Origin: Amoeboaphelidium protococcarum
Taxonomy: Eukaryota > Aphelidiomycota > Aphelidea
DNA: 64,000 nucleotides
Direction: 5' to 3'
NCBI GenBank assembly: GCA_023515745.1
Contig: JALECJ010000256.1
Coordinates: 62,001 to 126,000 of the forward strand
Part shown: piece by piece, positions 48,765-60,683 of the stretch
Numbering within the stretch: the first letter of the stretch is position 1
Layout: each line of letters begins with the position of its first letter
Program-made: the position numbers and the translations under genes
The notes under the pieces: model-generated
What the model was told of the DNA's origin: nothing
What the model saw: the letters and a program-made list of their open reading frames with translations, nothing else
Databases searched by the model: none

Positions 48765-51239
48765 TCATTCACGTACTGATCTTTTCCTTGTCCTTGCAGT
48801 TGGCTGATTTGATTAACTTTGACTGGATGCATTATCTGATTTCGAGGTTTGAGAACTTCTGCGTGCTTCCTATTGCAATTGGGCAACACTCAGCTAAGCT
48901 TGAGTGACTGTAAGTTCAGTCTCCAACATTGCAATTTTATCACTCTACCTCTCTTCAATACTTTTGCGAAGAGTCTTCTCCTTTTGAAGATCCATTTAAA
49001 GTTCCGATATTGACGGTTGATTTACAGTCTGACCTTGCTTTGTCGCCACAGGAGATGATGCAATAGGAGTCGGCGGATTTAAAGATGGTGGAAATTCGAC
49101 ACGCCTACCAGAAGATGATGCCGCAGAACTTCCTGAAGACAGTGGCCGCAACAAAGAAGACAGATAAGAGGCATTCGGAGATTAATGCTATCTATCTTCA
49201 CCTTGAGTAGAGGACTTGCCTGAAGACGGACGCGCTGTTTACACCTACTTCAACTATAGCTACAAATCTTGAATGACACGATCCTTTTCAGTAAAAGCCT
49301 GATTAAGCTCCATAATGGTCTCGTGAAGAGAATCAATCTCTGTCAGTAATTCATTCACCTTGTCCGTGTACTTGTCCTGCTCTAAATAGTCATCAAGTAA
49401 TGACAAACTACCAAACTTCAAATCTGAAGGAGATCTATTTCGAAGTCGCTCAATCTCAGCTTCCAACTCTCTTATCTAGCTCTCATATTATGTCGCAATT
49501 TAATTAGAGTCTGCTGTCTGAGCATCAACAGCGGAATTATCACCATTTTTATAAGCATCCAATTCGTCGCGCAACTCCTCCAACTCTCTACTTTTAACAG
49601 TCAAATCAGATTCCAGTTTGAGCACTTTCTACTGCAATTGTTAGTATGATAGTTTCCCGGTCAATTCAGAATCCTCTTCCACCAGATCAGGCGTAGATTA
49701 TCTAGCAGTTTACATCAGAGACAGGCGATTTTGTTTCTTTTATTGTGCTATAGCAGCAGCATTACCAGCACTTGGTTAAGAACTGGTACTAGAACTAGTC
49801 AGAATCATCTTGGTAAGCTAATCTATCCGTTCCTACAACGCACTCCTGACTAGTTACTACTATTGCAACTCTTCTTCAAGTCGCTACTTCTCAACGGCAA
49901 GTAGTGACTATTCAACTTCCTACTGGCCGATCTGGTTCAGTTTAGACTTCAATTACTCAATCTCATTCTTGTACTGCAGTAGTAGCGTCTTATCATCCAA
50001 AATTTCTCTTTACTCAGCGGATGTCACCACCTTCTTGATTCGCTGTGCAAACTTGAGAGTATTAATCGTCTCCTCGTAATTACAAGCAGCCGGGCTTACT
50101 GTGCAAATGACACCAACTCTGGCATTTCCTTAAAGTGATGGCTGTAAAATACGCGTCAATTTACTGTCGCGATACGGAATATGACCATTCTTGTCCACGA
50201 CAAGACGCGATATCACAGTGCCCAGAGTCAGCAGGGATCTATTAATGTACGCACCTTCGCGTCTCCTATCAGCCGAAGATGATGCCTTCTCAGATCCAGC
50301 TAAATCTATTAGACTCAGAGTAGATACTTTGACTGACTTACCAGCCGCAGCTTTACTACTTTAGTGGCGATACTTTTCCAAGCCATTACTGGCAGAGGAG
50401 TCCAGCGAAGAGTCTGATAACTTCTACTTACTCTCAATAGTAATCTAGAAAATAGCGTGCGATCTACTTGAGTGTTCATTATAATCAGTGGTGCTGGTGT
50501 GTCTGTTCTTATCGCCTAATTTGAGCAATTTGACAACATCTTCGGGCTTTGATACGACCACCTCCTTCAGCGGACTTACGTAAATGCCTTTGTGCTTGTC
50601 TTCATGGATCTTGATATCTCTATTCGCAGGGTTAATCAAATCTTTTATTGTCTCATTATAAATTTCCATATAGCTAACTCTGAGTAGGAATTCGCGCTCC
50701 TTATTTCCAGATATTTACGCAAATATATCCTCGACGGCACATGGAATCAATCCGGGTTACTACTCCCTGCCAGTCATGGTGAACGTCTTGCCACTATTAG
50801 TCTACCCGTAGCAGAACACTGTAGCATTGTATCCATCTACAGCTGACTGCACAATATCACCGATTGCCTGATCGTATATCTGCAGAGTGTCGCTGCCCGT
50901 AAATACCATATCAAATGCATAATCAGTGGATCCTGATGGTCGCTTCGTACGTTCGGCAAACTCTTGAGACATGTTACACTGGCCAGGCATTCCGGCACTA
51001 ACCTCCCATATCTCTTAATCTCTGCTTTCCAGCTCTTGACCAGATAGAGGACGTACTCTGACACCAACTATAACATTCTCCTCCTTCGATGTTCGTGATA
51101 TTGTAATTGAAGAACTTTGCCCACTTTGATCAATGGACGGTGATGCAACTTGAGAAGATTAAGACGTTTATGGCCTGCTTTGAGGTGCCTTATTTAACGA
51201 CGATGATTATGACGATAGAATATTCAATTTTCTTTTCAT
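48765..51239 (-). CDS. Kinesin motor protein, kinesin-7 (CENP-E/Kip2)-like
   Basis: This 824-aa motor has a short Ser-rich head start ([16 protein letters not shown]) and a motor domain at about residues 60-400. [14 protein letters not shown] begins it; the P-loop is [13 protein letters not shown], whose Gln is [16 protein letters not shown] is switch I and [20 protein letters not shown] is switch [18 protein letters not shown] and [18 protein letters not shown] complete it. The neck is followed by Gln-rich coiled coils (to about residue 700) and a Ser/Pro-rich tail. The sequence [20 protein letters not shown], then [17 protein letters not shown], points to kinesin-7. Expected role: plus-end transport or chromosome/microtubule-tip function. 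The first ATG is well upstream of the motor and in frame, so it is used as start. One exon. Confidence 0.93.
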
Positions 51240-51503
51240 TACGCCTGCATTTAGATTTAATAAGTGATACGGTATTGATATCACTAGAATAGATCTATAA
51301 AAGTTCAAATTACGGTATATTTTTCAGTGATATACGCGGTTGCTATGATTCAAGCACTGCAAGCCAGCGCATGAACTATTACGGTTGAATAAAGAAATCT
51401 TAAAACTGTTGAATGTAAAAATTATGGCATACTTTATTAATAAATCAGGTATTTAATTAGAGCATACTAAAGCATCAATTACCAGAACGCAAAATAAAAG
51501 ACA

Positions 51504-53408
51504 TCATAGATCCCAAAGCTCAATCGTGGCAATTTAGTTCCAGTCAATCAGATTAACCAGAGATCGTGTTGCTTCAATATCACCGACCGCATAAACTCTC
51601 CGGGGCAATTTATCAGCAGTAAGTACAGAGCTGTACAGTAGCATCAACTGAACTTCAATCTGCTGCATAATTGCATCCTCAACTTGTTCCAAAGCAAACA
51701 CCTTCCTTACAATCATTGCCGTTGACTGATTTAAGGTTCGCATTATGGCAAAAACCAAACAGAACACTGCATCTCCCAAATATTTAATGGGCTTTAATAC
51801 TTTATTCAAAACGTTCTGCAACTCTTCTGGTAGTGATGATATCACTCCGTCAATTGGTGCCATTAGGAACAAGTCAGGTTGCAGGTAATGCGTGTTATCA
51901 CCAATAACAGATTATTAAGAAGTCTATTTAAAGTCTTCTGTAAACATCAAATTACGCCACAGAGAGCTTTAATACGCGACATTGATCGGGATCATCGACC
52001 TTTCAATGGACTTTGTGTAATCAGAGCCAAACATGATAGAAGATGCACTCAAGATCAGACAACGTAGAGTCATCTCAAGCTTCGCAGCCATCTTCGCAGC
52101 CACATAATCCGCGATCACTGGCAATCCATCAGACTTGATGCGTTACATAATCTTAGGGTGCATTTCCTTCACTTTCTACTCCGTGTTCCGTTGTAAATGA
52201 ATGAGATGTCCAATCTTGCCAATCTTGGATTTGCGTTAGAATCTGTGAATTTCCTCTTAAGCAGCTCCCACTACATTGTCAATCAGAGGCGCAATTATGA
52301 ATTCAGTATTTAATCCACTAGTGGCTTTATCAATCACACTATCCACCAATTAAGTGAGTGAATCAAATGGTACTTGAGAAAGTACTTGATGCAGCTACTA
52401 ACGCAACTAGTGATCAGGCAGTCGATGTCCAAGTGAAATTAAACTCTATTTTAAATATCGCGCCGGAGCTGAAAACTAATCCGCAATAGATTGCTGAATT
52501 CCTATCAGCACATCTTCAGTAAACTCCAACTACTGTGTCAATTGCTTACGAAGAAGAATTTACGTTTTGGAATCTTCTTTGACCAGAACTGTACCACCTC
52601 CATCCACAACATTTAACCGTCTAAGTCTCGGTCGCAGCGCATTAATTCCATCAGCTTCATCAATTTACTTTATGGCTTTGAATTAGTCAATAATCTCCCT
52701 AATCGAATGAACTTCCACGTAACTGACACCGATCAAGTCGCCCTTCATAGAGTATAACAGAACCTGTCGGTATACTTTATCGCGATTAAACTGTCTACCG
52801 CTTTAAGTCTTACTTGGCACGTGTTGCTAATGTACGGCTTACTGAAATCCCTGCTAATACAACTAGATACCAGATATATCAAGATTATTAATAACATACT
52901 AAACTAACTAGACGCCCTTCTATTCAATGAGTCGCATCGATTGGATAGGCTCTTTAAGAGCAGGACATAACAGAATGTATGGCTGTAAATTACTGGACCA
53001 TCTACCCCGGTTGAAATCTTGAACATGCTTAAAGACTCTACCTCCACCACCGCCTCTTCCACCATTATTGTTACCATTACTATCGCTTCCATCATTATGT
53101 GGAGTCAAGTAACGGTCAGTAGATTATGAATTGCCACCGATGATCTAAGGTATCTATGGAGAAGAATGAGCAATAGCTCTTGAGCCGCGTATATCCGAGT
53201 ACCTTTCATCGCGATGAGCATTCATCGGGCTGTATCCCTTCATAATACGACGATTGACAGAGTAATGTGACCGCTAAGGCCTGACAAAGCCAATATTAGA
53301 ATGTCCACCATTTAACGTGTTCTTTAAATCAATACCATTACCAGCCGCTTAGCACAATAAGCAGACCAAATTTAATAATAATGAGAATAGTACCAGACTA
53401 AACACCAT
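51504..53408 (-). CDS. Predicted secreted protein of unknown function
   Basis: A 634-aa protein I do not recognise. It begins with a clear signal peptide (MVFSLVLFSLLLNLVCLLCQ, Cys-Gln as TAA region). A basic, Ser/Arg/His-rich stretch follows with a glycine-rich run (NNNGGRGGGGGRVFKHVQDF). The rest is amphipathic helical sequence with many Gln residues, such as EDVLIGIQQSIADQFSAPAR and HQLRQQLHQVLSQVPFDSLT. The last third has hydrophobic helices (LKPIKYLGDAVFCLVFAIMR) and KVFALEQVEDAIMQQIEVQL, so it might be membrane-attached. No catalytic motif is seen. It is one open frame ending at TGA 51504-51506, with TAR codons scattered throughout. It opens the cluster of secreted proteins on the right side of the window. 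Confidence 0.75.
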
Positions 53409-53771
53409 AATTAAAAAAATAATCCGCTCTTAAATGCACGTCTTGAATTAGCTGCAAATGACTTTAATTCAATTCAAAATCGGAGAGATCTTTGTGTGGC
53501 ATCTGAGCGAGGAGGCATTACTGAAATCTTATTTCAAAACACGCGGTTACAGAAATCGATCAAATCACAATCTCCAGGGACTTTTGTGTGAGTTTCAGTT
53601 TGCGTAAGTGGCACAAATTCTAGTCAAATCGTAATCCAATATCAAGCGTACAGTACCTCTTTGCTGCAAATGCTTAGTTAAGTTCTCCAACAAAATGAGA
53701 CAGTGAAAACAAAAGATCAAACGGTTACATTTAAAAATATGTGCTAAGTTTGAGACAAGAGCTCAATGAAT
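53409..53771. other. Intergenic region
   Basis: About 360 bp between two minus-strand genes. No gene, repeat or motif was recognised; it should hold the promoter of the secreted unknown protein and the 3' end of the next gene. Confidence 0.4.
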
Positions 53772-54695
53772 TCATTTTTCAACTTTAAACAAGTATACCT
53801 TATATCCTTTGGTGATTTTATCAAATACAAGCCTAATTTAAGGCTCAATTCGCTTCTGGAAATCAATTTGTTTGCCTTCAAGTTCATTTACTATCATTGG
53901 CCACGCGTTTGCAAAATATGCATCCACATGTTCAGTTTTATTTATGACCCTCATGCGACAATTGATAAGTCCTATTGGCGTCAACATCGGTCTTAGCATC
54001 GCCAACAATATACCGAGATTGCCGGAAATCTTTTAGAAGCAGAGGTCAATCAATGAGAGTAAGCCAATATCAGAATACGATTGGAAGCAATGGTAATACG
54101 CATTACAGATATCTCCAAGGGCTTGGGCCGTTCTAATCTTCATAACATCATCATCCCCATACAGCTCAAAATCACGTTTCAGAGTATCTGTCAGTCTCAC
54201 TGCAATTGATGATAAAAGCTTTGCAGATTCTATCGGTTGACCCGAGAAAACTAGATCTTTAGAGAACCCATAAATTTGGATCAGACGGTGGATATTCAAG
54301 ATACTCATACGATCAGCTATATTTTCCAACAGAAGAGCAGTAATTGGCTTTTTAAAAAATTTATCCCCCACGTCGCATCCAACCCGTTCATGAAGCGCAA
54401 CCAGAAAATCAGCAGACCATTCTTGGACACTAAAATCGTTCTCCAGATCAATTGGTTTAAGCCTCATAAATGAGTTCCAGAATACACATTAACTCAAGTA
54501 GTCTTGCCCTTGACGGCTAGCTAGAAGCAATGAAAGCATTTTGTCACCATTTAGCATAGAACTACGGCATAATAGATCAGATTCATAACTTACTACGAGA
54601 GGTAATATGTTATAATAAAAATGACGCCAGGAATTAGGTTTCCAACTGGCAGATACACATTCAGATTCCAATTATTCGTCTTATACGGGTAACAT
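53772..54695 (-). CDS. Hypothetical protein, 307 aa
   Basis: I do not recognise this protein. One frame runs from the ATG at 54695 to TGA at 53772-53774. It has mostly helical composition, with Leu-rich stretches such as SKDLVFSGQPIESAKLLSSI and GNLGILLAMLRPMLTPIGLI, and no signal peptide. Its middle segment (IRTAQALGDICNAYYHCFQS) resembles helical repeat proteins in composition only. Support for a real gene is the length of the frame, scattered TAR codons at plausible positions, and its place in a gap of suitable size. ACGCGT lies directly before the start (54697-54702). The call could be wrong, because a TGA-only stop lets long frames occur by chance. Confidence 0.5.
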
Positions 54696-54909
54696 AACGC
54701 GTAATAATCATATATCAACATGCAGTATACGATAAGTGAAACAAAGAGTTTGAGATAAGGGATTTGAAGAGATTAAGATTACTGCTTCGTTCCGTTTCAA
54801 GTTTTCAAATCCCACGCAGAACTAAATTTGGTTGGTAAAGATAACGTATGCTTTCACTAAAAAAAATTCAATAATCACAAACCGAAAGTTCAAAGCTCAA
54901 AATTTATCT

Positions 54910-56779
54910 TCATTCACCAGTCACTACATCTTATGACGCGGGTAGCTTCTTGATATCTGAGACAACTTCATCAAAGTACAACACATCATTCTCCTTCCCC
55001 AGAAACGCCAGACGCGTGTTATGAAGAATGGCTTCGTCTTGACGCAGGCCATGTACTGAACCACCAGCAACCCATTTAGCTGATTTGGAATTGATCACCA
55101 TCAAATAGCTGTCGGGCTTCTTGAAAGCCATAATAGGTCGACTTCGACTTCCAGACATGACTGAAATCCCGTCTTTAGTAAATTTTTCCAGAGCTACAGA
55201 TTCGCCAGTCTGCAACGAATTGACTAAAGAATCAGGAAGCGCAGAGTATCGAAAGAAGGGACTCCCTTGTCTACCACCATACGCAGGTAAAGTGTCAAGT
55301 AATTTGATGATCTCCGCAGTCCTAATGTTATTACCGATATACATCGACCACGCCGTAAATAAACGTTCGTCTTGCTTAAATAGTTGAAACATGCCCGGAT
55401 TAGATTTATACCAGCTATCTAATACGCTCCACTACAACCTACTTTGTTTCAGCTTATCCAATTTCATATAAAGTTACTTATCAGCTGCATTATGGAACGC
55501 AGTTGGATCCTTCTCCAATAGCATTCTGTCGCGTCTCAACTTTGTCAGAGTGCGTTAAGCTTGGACCAGCACTTGTTATTAAATTTTCGGTTTTGAGTTG
55601 AACCTATCTTGAGCGGCGGCGTCATCAACTTTAACAGTAGAGCTTGACGAGTCTGACGATGATCTTCGTCCTCTTTTCCCTGTAGTTGCTGGTACACAAC
55701 AGATTTTACTTCCAGCTGCTTGGCTACGGCCGCGTTTTCTCAATTGACCACCAATAGAGCACGAACCACAGTTTTTGAGCCAGAAATCAGGATCCTCTAG
55801 ACTCTTTTTCATTGAATACACGTCATCCGTATCACTGAAAGTACCTTCTTTAGGCTCAAGACGGGAGCCAAGATTTGGTTTGACTTCAACCAGTCCATCT
55901 TTGACAGGCAACGTCAATGACACATCCTTTGCAGATGTAGCAGATTTAATGGCTTCAACATCTTTCAGCACGCTGCCAACAGATCGGCTAGCGGCTTTGG
56001 CAGCTTGTTACTCCACTGCGCCCTCACCCAACAAAGGAATCGCCAATTAGCCAATTATGGCAGCAGTTGAACCGGCTCGTTGCGTATCAGATGTCGGCTT
56101 CAATCCTTTGACATCTTAAAACCAGTCAGAAAGCACGTCTTTAAACTCTTTCTAGCATTTTAGGAATCGATCAGCTTTGCTTTATTGTACGTGTTTGGAA
56201 TGACACAGGAGCCAGCGATCATACAAGTAAGCAGGAGTTNGTATCAGATGTCGGCTTCAATCCTTTGACATCTTGAAACCAGCCAGAAAGCACGTCTTTA
56301 AACTCTTTCTAGCATTTTAGGAATCGATCAGCTTTGCTTTATTGAACGTGTTTGGAATGACACAGGAGCCAGCGATCATACAAGTAAGCAGGAGTTACAA
56401 CCAACTTTCCTGTTGAAATAATATCATTGGCCACTTGTTTACCAGCACCCGCGATGAATTCTCCGTGAGTGCGCAGCTCATTTACTGTGTAAGTCAAAGC
56501 TTCTCCTCTTCTTGCAGCCAGCGCAGTTTGGTATACGACATTGATGACATTATGATGACGCGTAAAGTTTAATAGATTCAAGACAGAATCTTTCACTTCA
56601 CCCTCAAATTGACGCAATTGTCCTTGAGCTTTAGCAGGCAAAATAGCGCAGACTGTCCATGCAGCAGGGCCTTCAAGCGGGCTGTGAGCAGTGCAAGACA
56701 GCAGATTTGACAGAAATGTTTCACGCGCATTACAACAATACAAGCAGAGTAATATAAGCAATATAAGATTCATGATCAT
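54910..56779 (-). CDS. Secreted protein with ADP-ribosyltransferase-like C-terminus; interrupted by an assembly gap
   Basis: The N-terminus MIMNLILLILLCLYCCNA is a signal peptide. A helical region of about 180 aa follows, then a Cys-containing basic linker (KNCGSCSIGGQLRKRGRS; GKRGRRSSSDSSSS) with several KR/RGR sites that a furin/Kex2-type protease could cut. The last 150 aa resemble the ART fold: an Arg in FFRYSALP (about 55226-55255), a Ser-rich strand after FTKDGISVMSGS (about 55160-55190) and a QDEAIL motif (about 55020-55040) in the place of the catalytic [EQ]-x-E. This is fold-level inference; no activity is shown. A single N at 56240, with the same ~155 bp on both sides, breaks the frame in this assembly. 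The coordinates therefore include duplicated sequence, and the real gene is shorter. The Gln-x-Glu form would suggest a non-Arg acceptor. Confidence 0.6.
56084..56396. repeat. Direct duplication of about 155 bp flanking an N (assembly overlap)
   Basis: The segment 56084-56239 is repeated at 56241-56396 in the same orientation, separated by one N. The copies differ at a few single bases. Both copies encode the same stretch of the ART-like protein, and only one copy fits its reading frame. The simplest reading is two overlapping contig ends from different haplotypes joined by a scaffolder. Confidence 0.9.
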
Positions 56780-56949
56780 TTATTTAATTTATAATTAGCA
56801 GACAAAAGGTCAGCAGTGTATCATCCTCGTTACAAAACCATCATACGCCTGACCAGCTCCGAAGTTACATCAATCACTTTCATGAAGCATCCGCAATCGC
56901 TTCGTGATCAAATGGCCTCTATTTCCCAAATAAATTTTCCGATCAAACG

Positions 56950-57225
56950 ATGAAGTCTAAATTTTTTATAGCGCTGCTCTCATTTACTGGCTCTATAGCA
57001 ATGGCTTCTAAGCAAGTATTGTTTTAAGCGAATGGTGTCGAGGTTAGATAAATAGCTGAGGTTGTGCGTCTGAGTCCGAATCAAATTGCTGATGGTCTAA
57101 ATGCGATAATCAACCAAATGAGAAATCAAGACCAAGAATTTGCTAATGCTAGCGATTTTGTTTAAAAGCAATACGCAATCACAGAGTTTTTGGATTAATA
57201 AGGCTAGTAAAAAGATGAATAATGA
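56950..57225 (+). CDS. Small secreted protein, 91 aa
   Basis: No family is recognised. The protein begins with a signal peptide (MKSKFFIALLSFTGSIAMAS) with a likely cleavage after AMA. The mature part is about 70 aa, Gln-rich and without cysteines: KQVLFQANGVEVRQIAEVVR, then LSPNQIADGLNAIINQ, and a Gln/Asp/Glu-rich end (DQQGQQKDEQ), in which most Gln codons are TAA/TAG. A truncated copy lies at 62908-63066, about 94 percent identical, with mostly silent differences. This conservation supports a real protein-coding gene. It sits among other secreted-protein genes. The short length and lack of disulfides suggest a small helical effector or coat-like component, but that is a guess. Confidence 0.75.
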
Positions 57226-57943
57226 AATTTAATAAAGATATGAAATTTTAGATATTCTGTATCTTGTGTAATAATTAGCTGCAATACTTTGATTAATCAT
57301 GCACTGTAACGCCGTCTTGATGCAACACAAATGATAACGCGTCTTGATCGGGCGCGCAAGTTGCAAGACGCGTGCAGTATCTTAGTCTTAAGAAAGCCTA
57401 CTTCTATTAAAGAATGTGCTGTTTCAAGTGCGCATTCTATTCATCCAACACGAGTCATTGATCGATGACACCCACAGATACAAATGCATCGTATTCCATC
57501 TGATGACTTACATACATCAAAGACATCGCGAACTGTCGCTATTTGGTGGATAGACTAAGAGTATTTATCAATGACTTATCTTCGGACTTTTTGTTCAACA
57601 GCGTTAGTTAGCATCAAATTGAGACTCGATTTAACCGCCTATGTGCATATCGAGATCACTGAATGATGAGAAGCTTAACACCAAGACTCGTCACTTGTTG
57701 AGCGTAAGACCTGTTGTTTTCACACTCTACTGTAATTCCTCAACGCACATCTCAATGCCACCTTCTTGACTTAAAACTTCACTAAAGAATTGTTTCGTCC
57801 GTTTTAAACACGTTATTTCTCTAGTTTCATTTTCCTGTTAATTCGTTTATTCTTACTCTGAACGTATCCTGTTGTTTACACTTACTTGGTTGGAAAATTG
57901 ATTGATACAGCTCAACTTGATACTGAATATATACTGGTATTTA
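57226..57943. other. Intergenic region with a 10-bp inverted repeat
   Basis: About 720 bp without a gene. It contains an inverted repeat with arms ACGCGTCTTG (57337-57346) and CAAGACGCGT (57364-57373) and a 17-nt spacer, about 570 bp before the aminopeptidase start. The rest is AT-rich and pyrimidine-rich toward the start codon. Confidence 0.5.
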
Positions 57944-59929
57944 ATGGATCCAAATACTTGTAGTAATTACAATCAACTTAAGTTGGCACATCTTGATATT
58001 AATTGGCTCGTCAATTTTGATGCCAAGTAGATATCTGGAAGTGTTCAGTACAAGTTTATAGTCTCTGCCGCTGAAGTGCATTAAATCATTTTGGACACTA
58101 ACCAGCTGTATATCAAAAGCGTATCATTACAGAATGTAGAGAATGTTAATACTTCTGGTATCAATAGAGCTGATGTCTAACCTCTTAAATTTGTCCATTC
58201 TGACTATAGCAAGGCCCATTTTTCTGCACCGCTAAAGATTCTTCTAGAGTAGCCAGTGCGCCAAGGTGAATGTTTGAATGTTCTCGTTGAGTATCATACT
58301 GTAGCTCCGTAGCCCGGAATTGAATCCCCAACGACCACTGCTATCCAATGGCTTGATAAAGAGCAGACTGCTGATAAGACTCATCCATACATGTTTACTC
58401 AATGTTAAGCCATTCACTGTCGCTCTCTTCTCCCGTGCTTTGACACTCCGGCAGTGAAGTTTACCTGGACGGCATAGGTGAATGTTAAATCAAGTGGGAT
58501 TTAGCCGGCTACTGGTTTAACTGCACTGATGAGTGCTTCAAACTTATCATAGACTGATGGCAAGTTCATGTTTGAGTAGAAAGTTCCAATACCTTCGTAC
58601 TTAATAGCATTGCTGGTTGGCGGTGTCACAAGTATGCCGTATTCATCTCATTCAAAGGTGTGGTCAGAGCCTTCAATGATTAAATAGTGTGCTCACGAGT
58701 TTGCAGAGTCTTAAAAGTATTTAGAGCGCGCGTAAATCTTAACTGGTGTACAATATGCTTGGAGTAATTTGGATATTGTCGTCCTGCCACCTAGTTTCCC
58801 GTATGGTGGTATGGAAAATACTCAGTTGACCTTTCTGACCAATTCTATTGTAGCCGGGGATAGATCTTTGGTTGATGTTGTCGCTCATGAGATATCTCAC
58901 TCTTGGGCTGGCAATCTAGTCGGTTGTAGTTCTTGGGAGCATTTCTGGTTGAATGAGGGATGGTGTATGTATTTGGAGAGACGCGTGTTGGCTTTCAAGT
59001 CTTCCTCTTCTGATAATAGTGATGGTGGATTAGATGAAGATATCCGCCAATTTTCTGCTCTCATTGGATGGCGTGCCCTTAAAGAGTCTTGCAAATAGAT
59101 GGAGAAATCTGGACAGTTGCAATTGACAAAGCTTGTGAATAATCTTCATGGAGTTGATCCAGACGATGCTTTCAGCTCTGTGCCGTATGAGAAGGGGTTC
59201 GCCTTGTTGTATCACATTGAGCAGAAATTGGGACTTGAGACGTTTAATCTGTACATGAAGGACTACTTTAAAACATTTGCAAAATAAGCCATTGATACCC
59301 AGACATGGAAAGATCATTTGTACGAGTTTGTCTAATAGTTGAATAAACCAGAGAAGGCTAAGGCTTTGGATGGAATCAACTGGGATAGTTGGTTGAATGG
59401 CACCGGTATGCCATTGCAGGATTGTCCATACCGCAGCAAATTCGCTGATGATTGCTAAAAGTTGTGTGATTACTGGATCAGTTACAGCTAAACTGACGGC
59501 AGGAACAACGATGATAATATGCTTGACGTTTCCGAATGGAACCGTTGGCAGTTTGTCTACTTTTTGGAATAGTTACTGGATGCTCAAAGCCCGTTGACAA
59601 TCAAGACTCTTGAGGTCATGATGGCCAAATTGGGACTAAGTACCGATACTGAAATTGATTTTGACAAGTGCCCATTGATGAGAAATAGTGAGATCAGATT
59701 CAGATGGTACATGCTTTGTCTTAATGCTTAGTGGACCGTGGTATTTGGTGGTGTGGAGAAATTTTTGCTCATGTATGGACGCATGAAGTTTGTACGTCCT
59801 TTAATGAGAGCCCTTGATCGCTGTGGAGAGGCTGGACGTAAATTGGCCATCAATGCGCTAAAATCCGCGTCGTATCACTCTATTTGTGCCTCTTTAGTTG
59901 CGAAAGATTTGAAGGTTAAGTTTGAATGA
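57944..59929 (+). CDS. LTA4H: M1 metallo-aminopeptidase, leukotriene A4 hydrolase-like
   Basis: Zinc aminopeptidase of 661 aa in the LTA4H/aminopeptidase B branch. The N-terminal beta domain has [20 protein letters not shown], matching 'YLF.QCQ..H.R...PC.D.P..K', the family's substrate-carboxylate block. The exopeptidase motif is [16 protein letters not shown] (GGMEN). The zinc site is [15 protein letters not shown][16 protein letters not shown], i.e. HEISH-x18-E, with both ligands intact. The C-terminal helical domain typical of LTA4H is present, ending near [20 protein letters not shown]. Length is like the human protein (611 aa) and yeast Lap2 (671 aa). No signal peptide, so it is cytosolic. 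Many TAR codons; no intron. The epoxide hydrolase activity of the animal enzyme cannot be inferred. Confidence 0.95.
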
Positions 59930-60683
59930 CTGACTAACTTGATTGAATAATGTATATGAAAAGCTTTAATAATGAATTCTATTAATGGCTAATGATTATC
60001 GACGCGTTGAGATTGTGCCCTCAGAGACACAGTATGTCTGTCTACTTTCTACTTGTGCTTGCATCAAGATTGTTTATCTCTTCATTGATATGAGGTTGAA
60101 AATTCATATGCTTTGATTAACACGTCATGTACGCCAATATATATGATACATCATGAATTGAAACAAGAAATTACTATAAGCCCACCCATCATTACTGATA
60201 TACAAATTAGCTTTGAAAGCAAACGCGGTACGAATACCAGAAATGGCTATGGCTTATCCGTTATAAGCACTTCAAAGTTGATATAACTTTTAATATACAA
60301 CGACGAAAAGGCATTTTCTATTAACGTGTTATATTTCTCCAACATCCTGTATATCCTATAGTATACATTTTCTTTTGTCACTGCTCAAGTTAGTCAATGT
60401 TACATGTTGATTGAGGTTACACGATCGATTGTGTAACGATACCACTATAGATGTGTTACATCACCAATTAGAATCTTCATACCCTGATTAGGTTACATCT
60501 ATTACTATCTCATTGGCTATTGTGGTTGACTCCAAATGAGATTGGACGGTCACAATGAACACAATGGTCACAGTAATCACCTAAGTGTCACCGTATAAAA
60601 GCGGATTAGAATCTGCATTGCCTTCTCTCCACAATTAAAACAAAAATACTTCTAATACCTAAAGCAATTAATCATATCACTAA
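59930..60683. promoter_or_regulatory. Promoter region with repeated GTTACA and GGTCACA elements
   Basis: About 750 bp before the tandem-repeat secreted protein. GTTACA (either strand) occurs at 60399-60404, 60416-60421, 60432-60437 (inverted), 60455-60460 and 60492-60497. GGTCACA occurs at 60548-60554 and 60566-60572, followed by a TGTCAC at about 60586. A TATA box follows. The spacing and repetition suggest binding sites of one or two factors controlling this gene. Confidence 0.6.
60594..60600 (+). promoter_or_regulatory. TATA box
   Basis: TATAAAA in the context CCGTATAAAAGCGG, 84 bp before the start codon of the tandem-repeat secreted protein. It implies a transcription start near 60625. 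It is the clearest core-promoter element in the window. Confidence 0.75.

Noticed and set aside
48730-49260. Possible downstream exon of the CLASP-like gene after an apparent acceptor (CCTTGCAG near 48798)
   Set aside because: The minus-strand kinesin frame runs through this segment to its TGA at 48765, and every other acceptor in the window ends in TGTAG.
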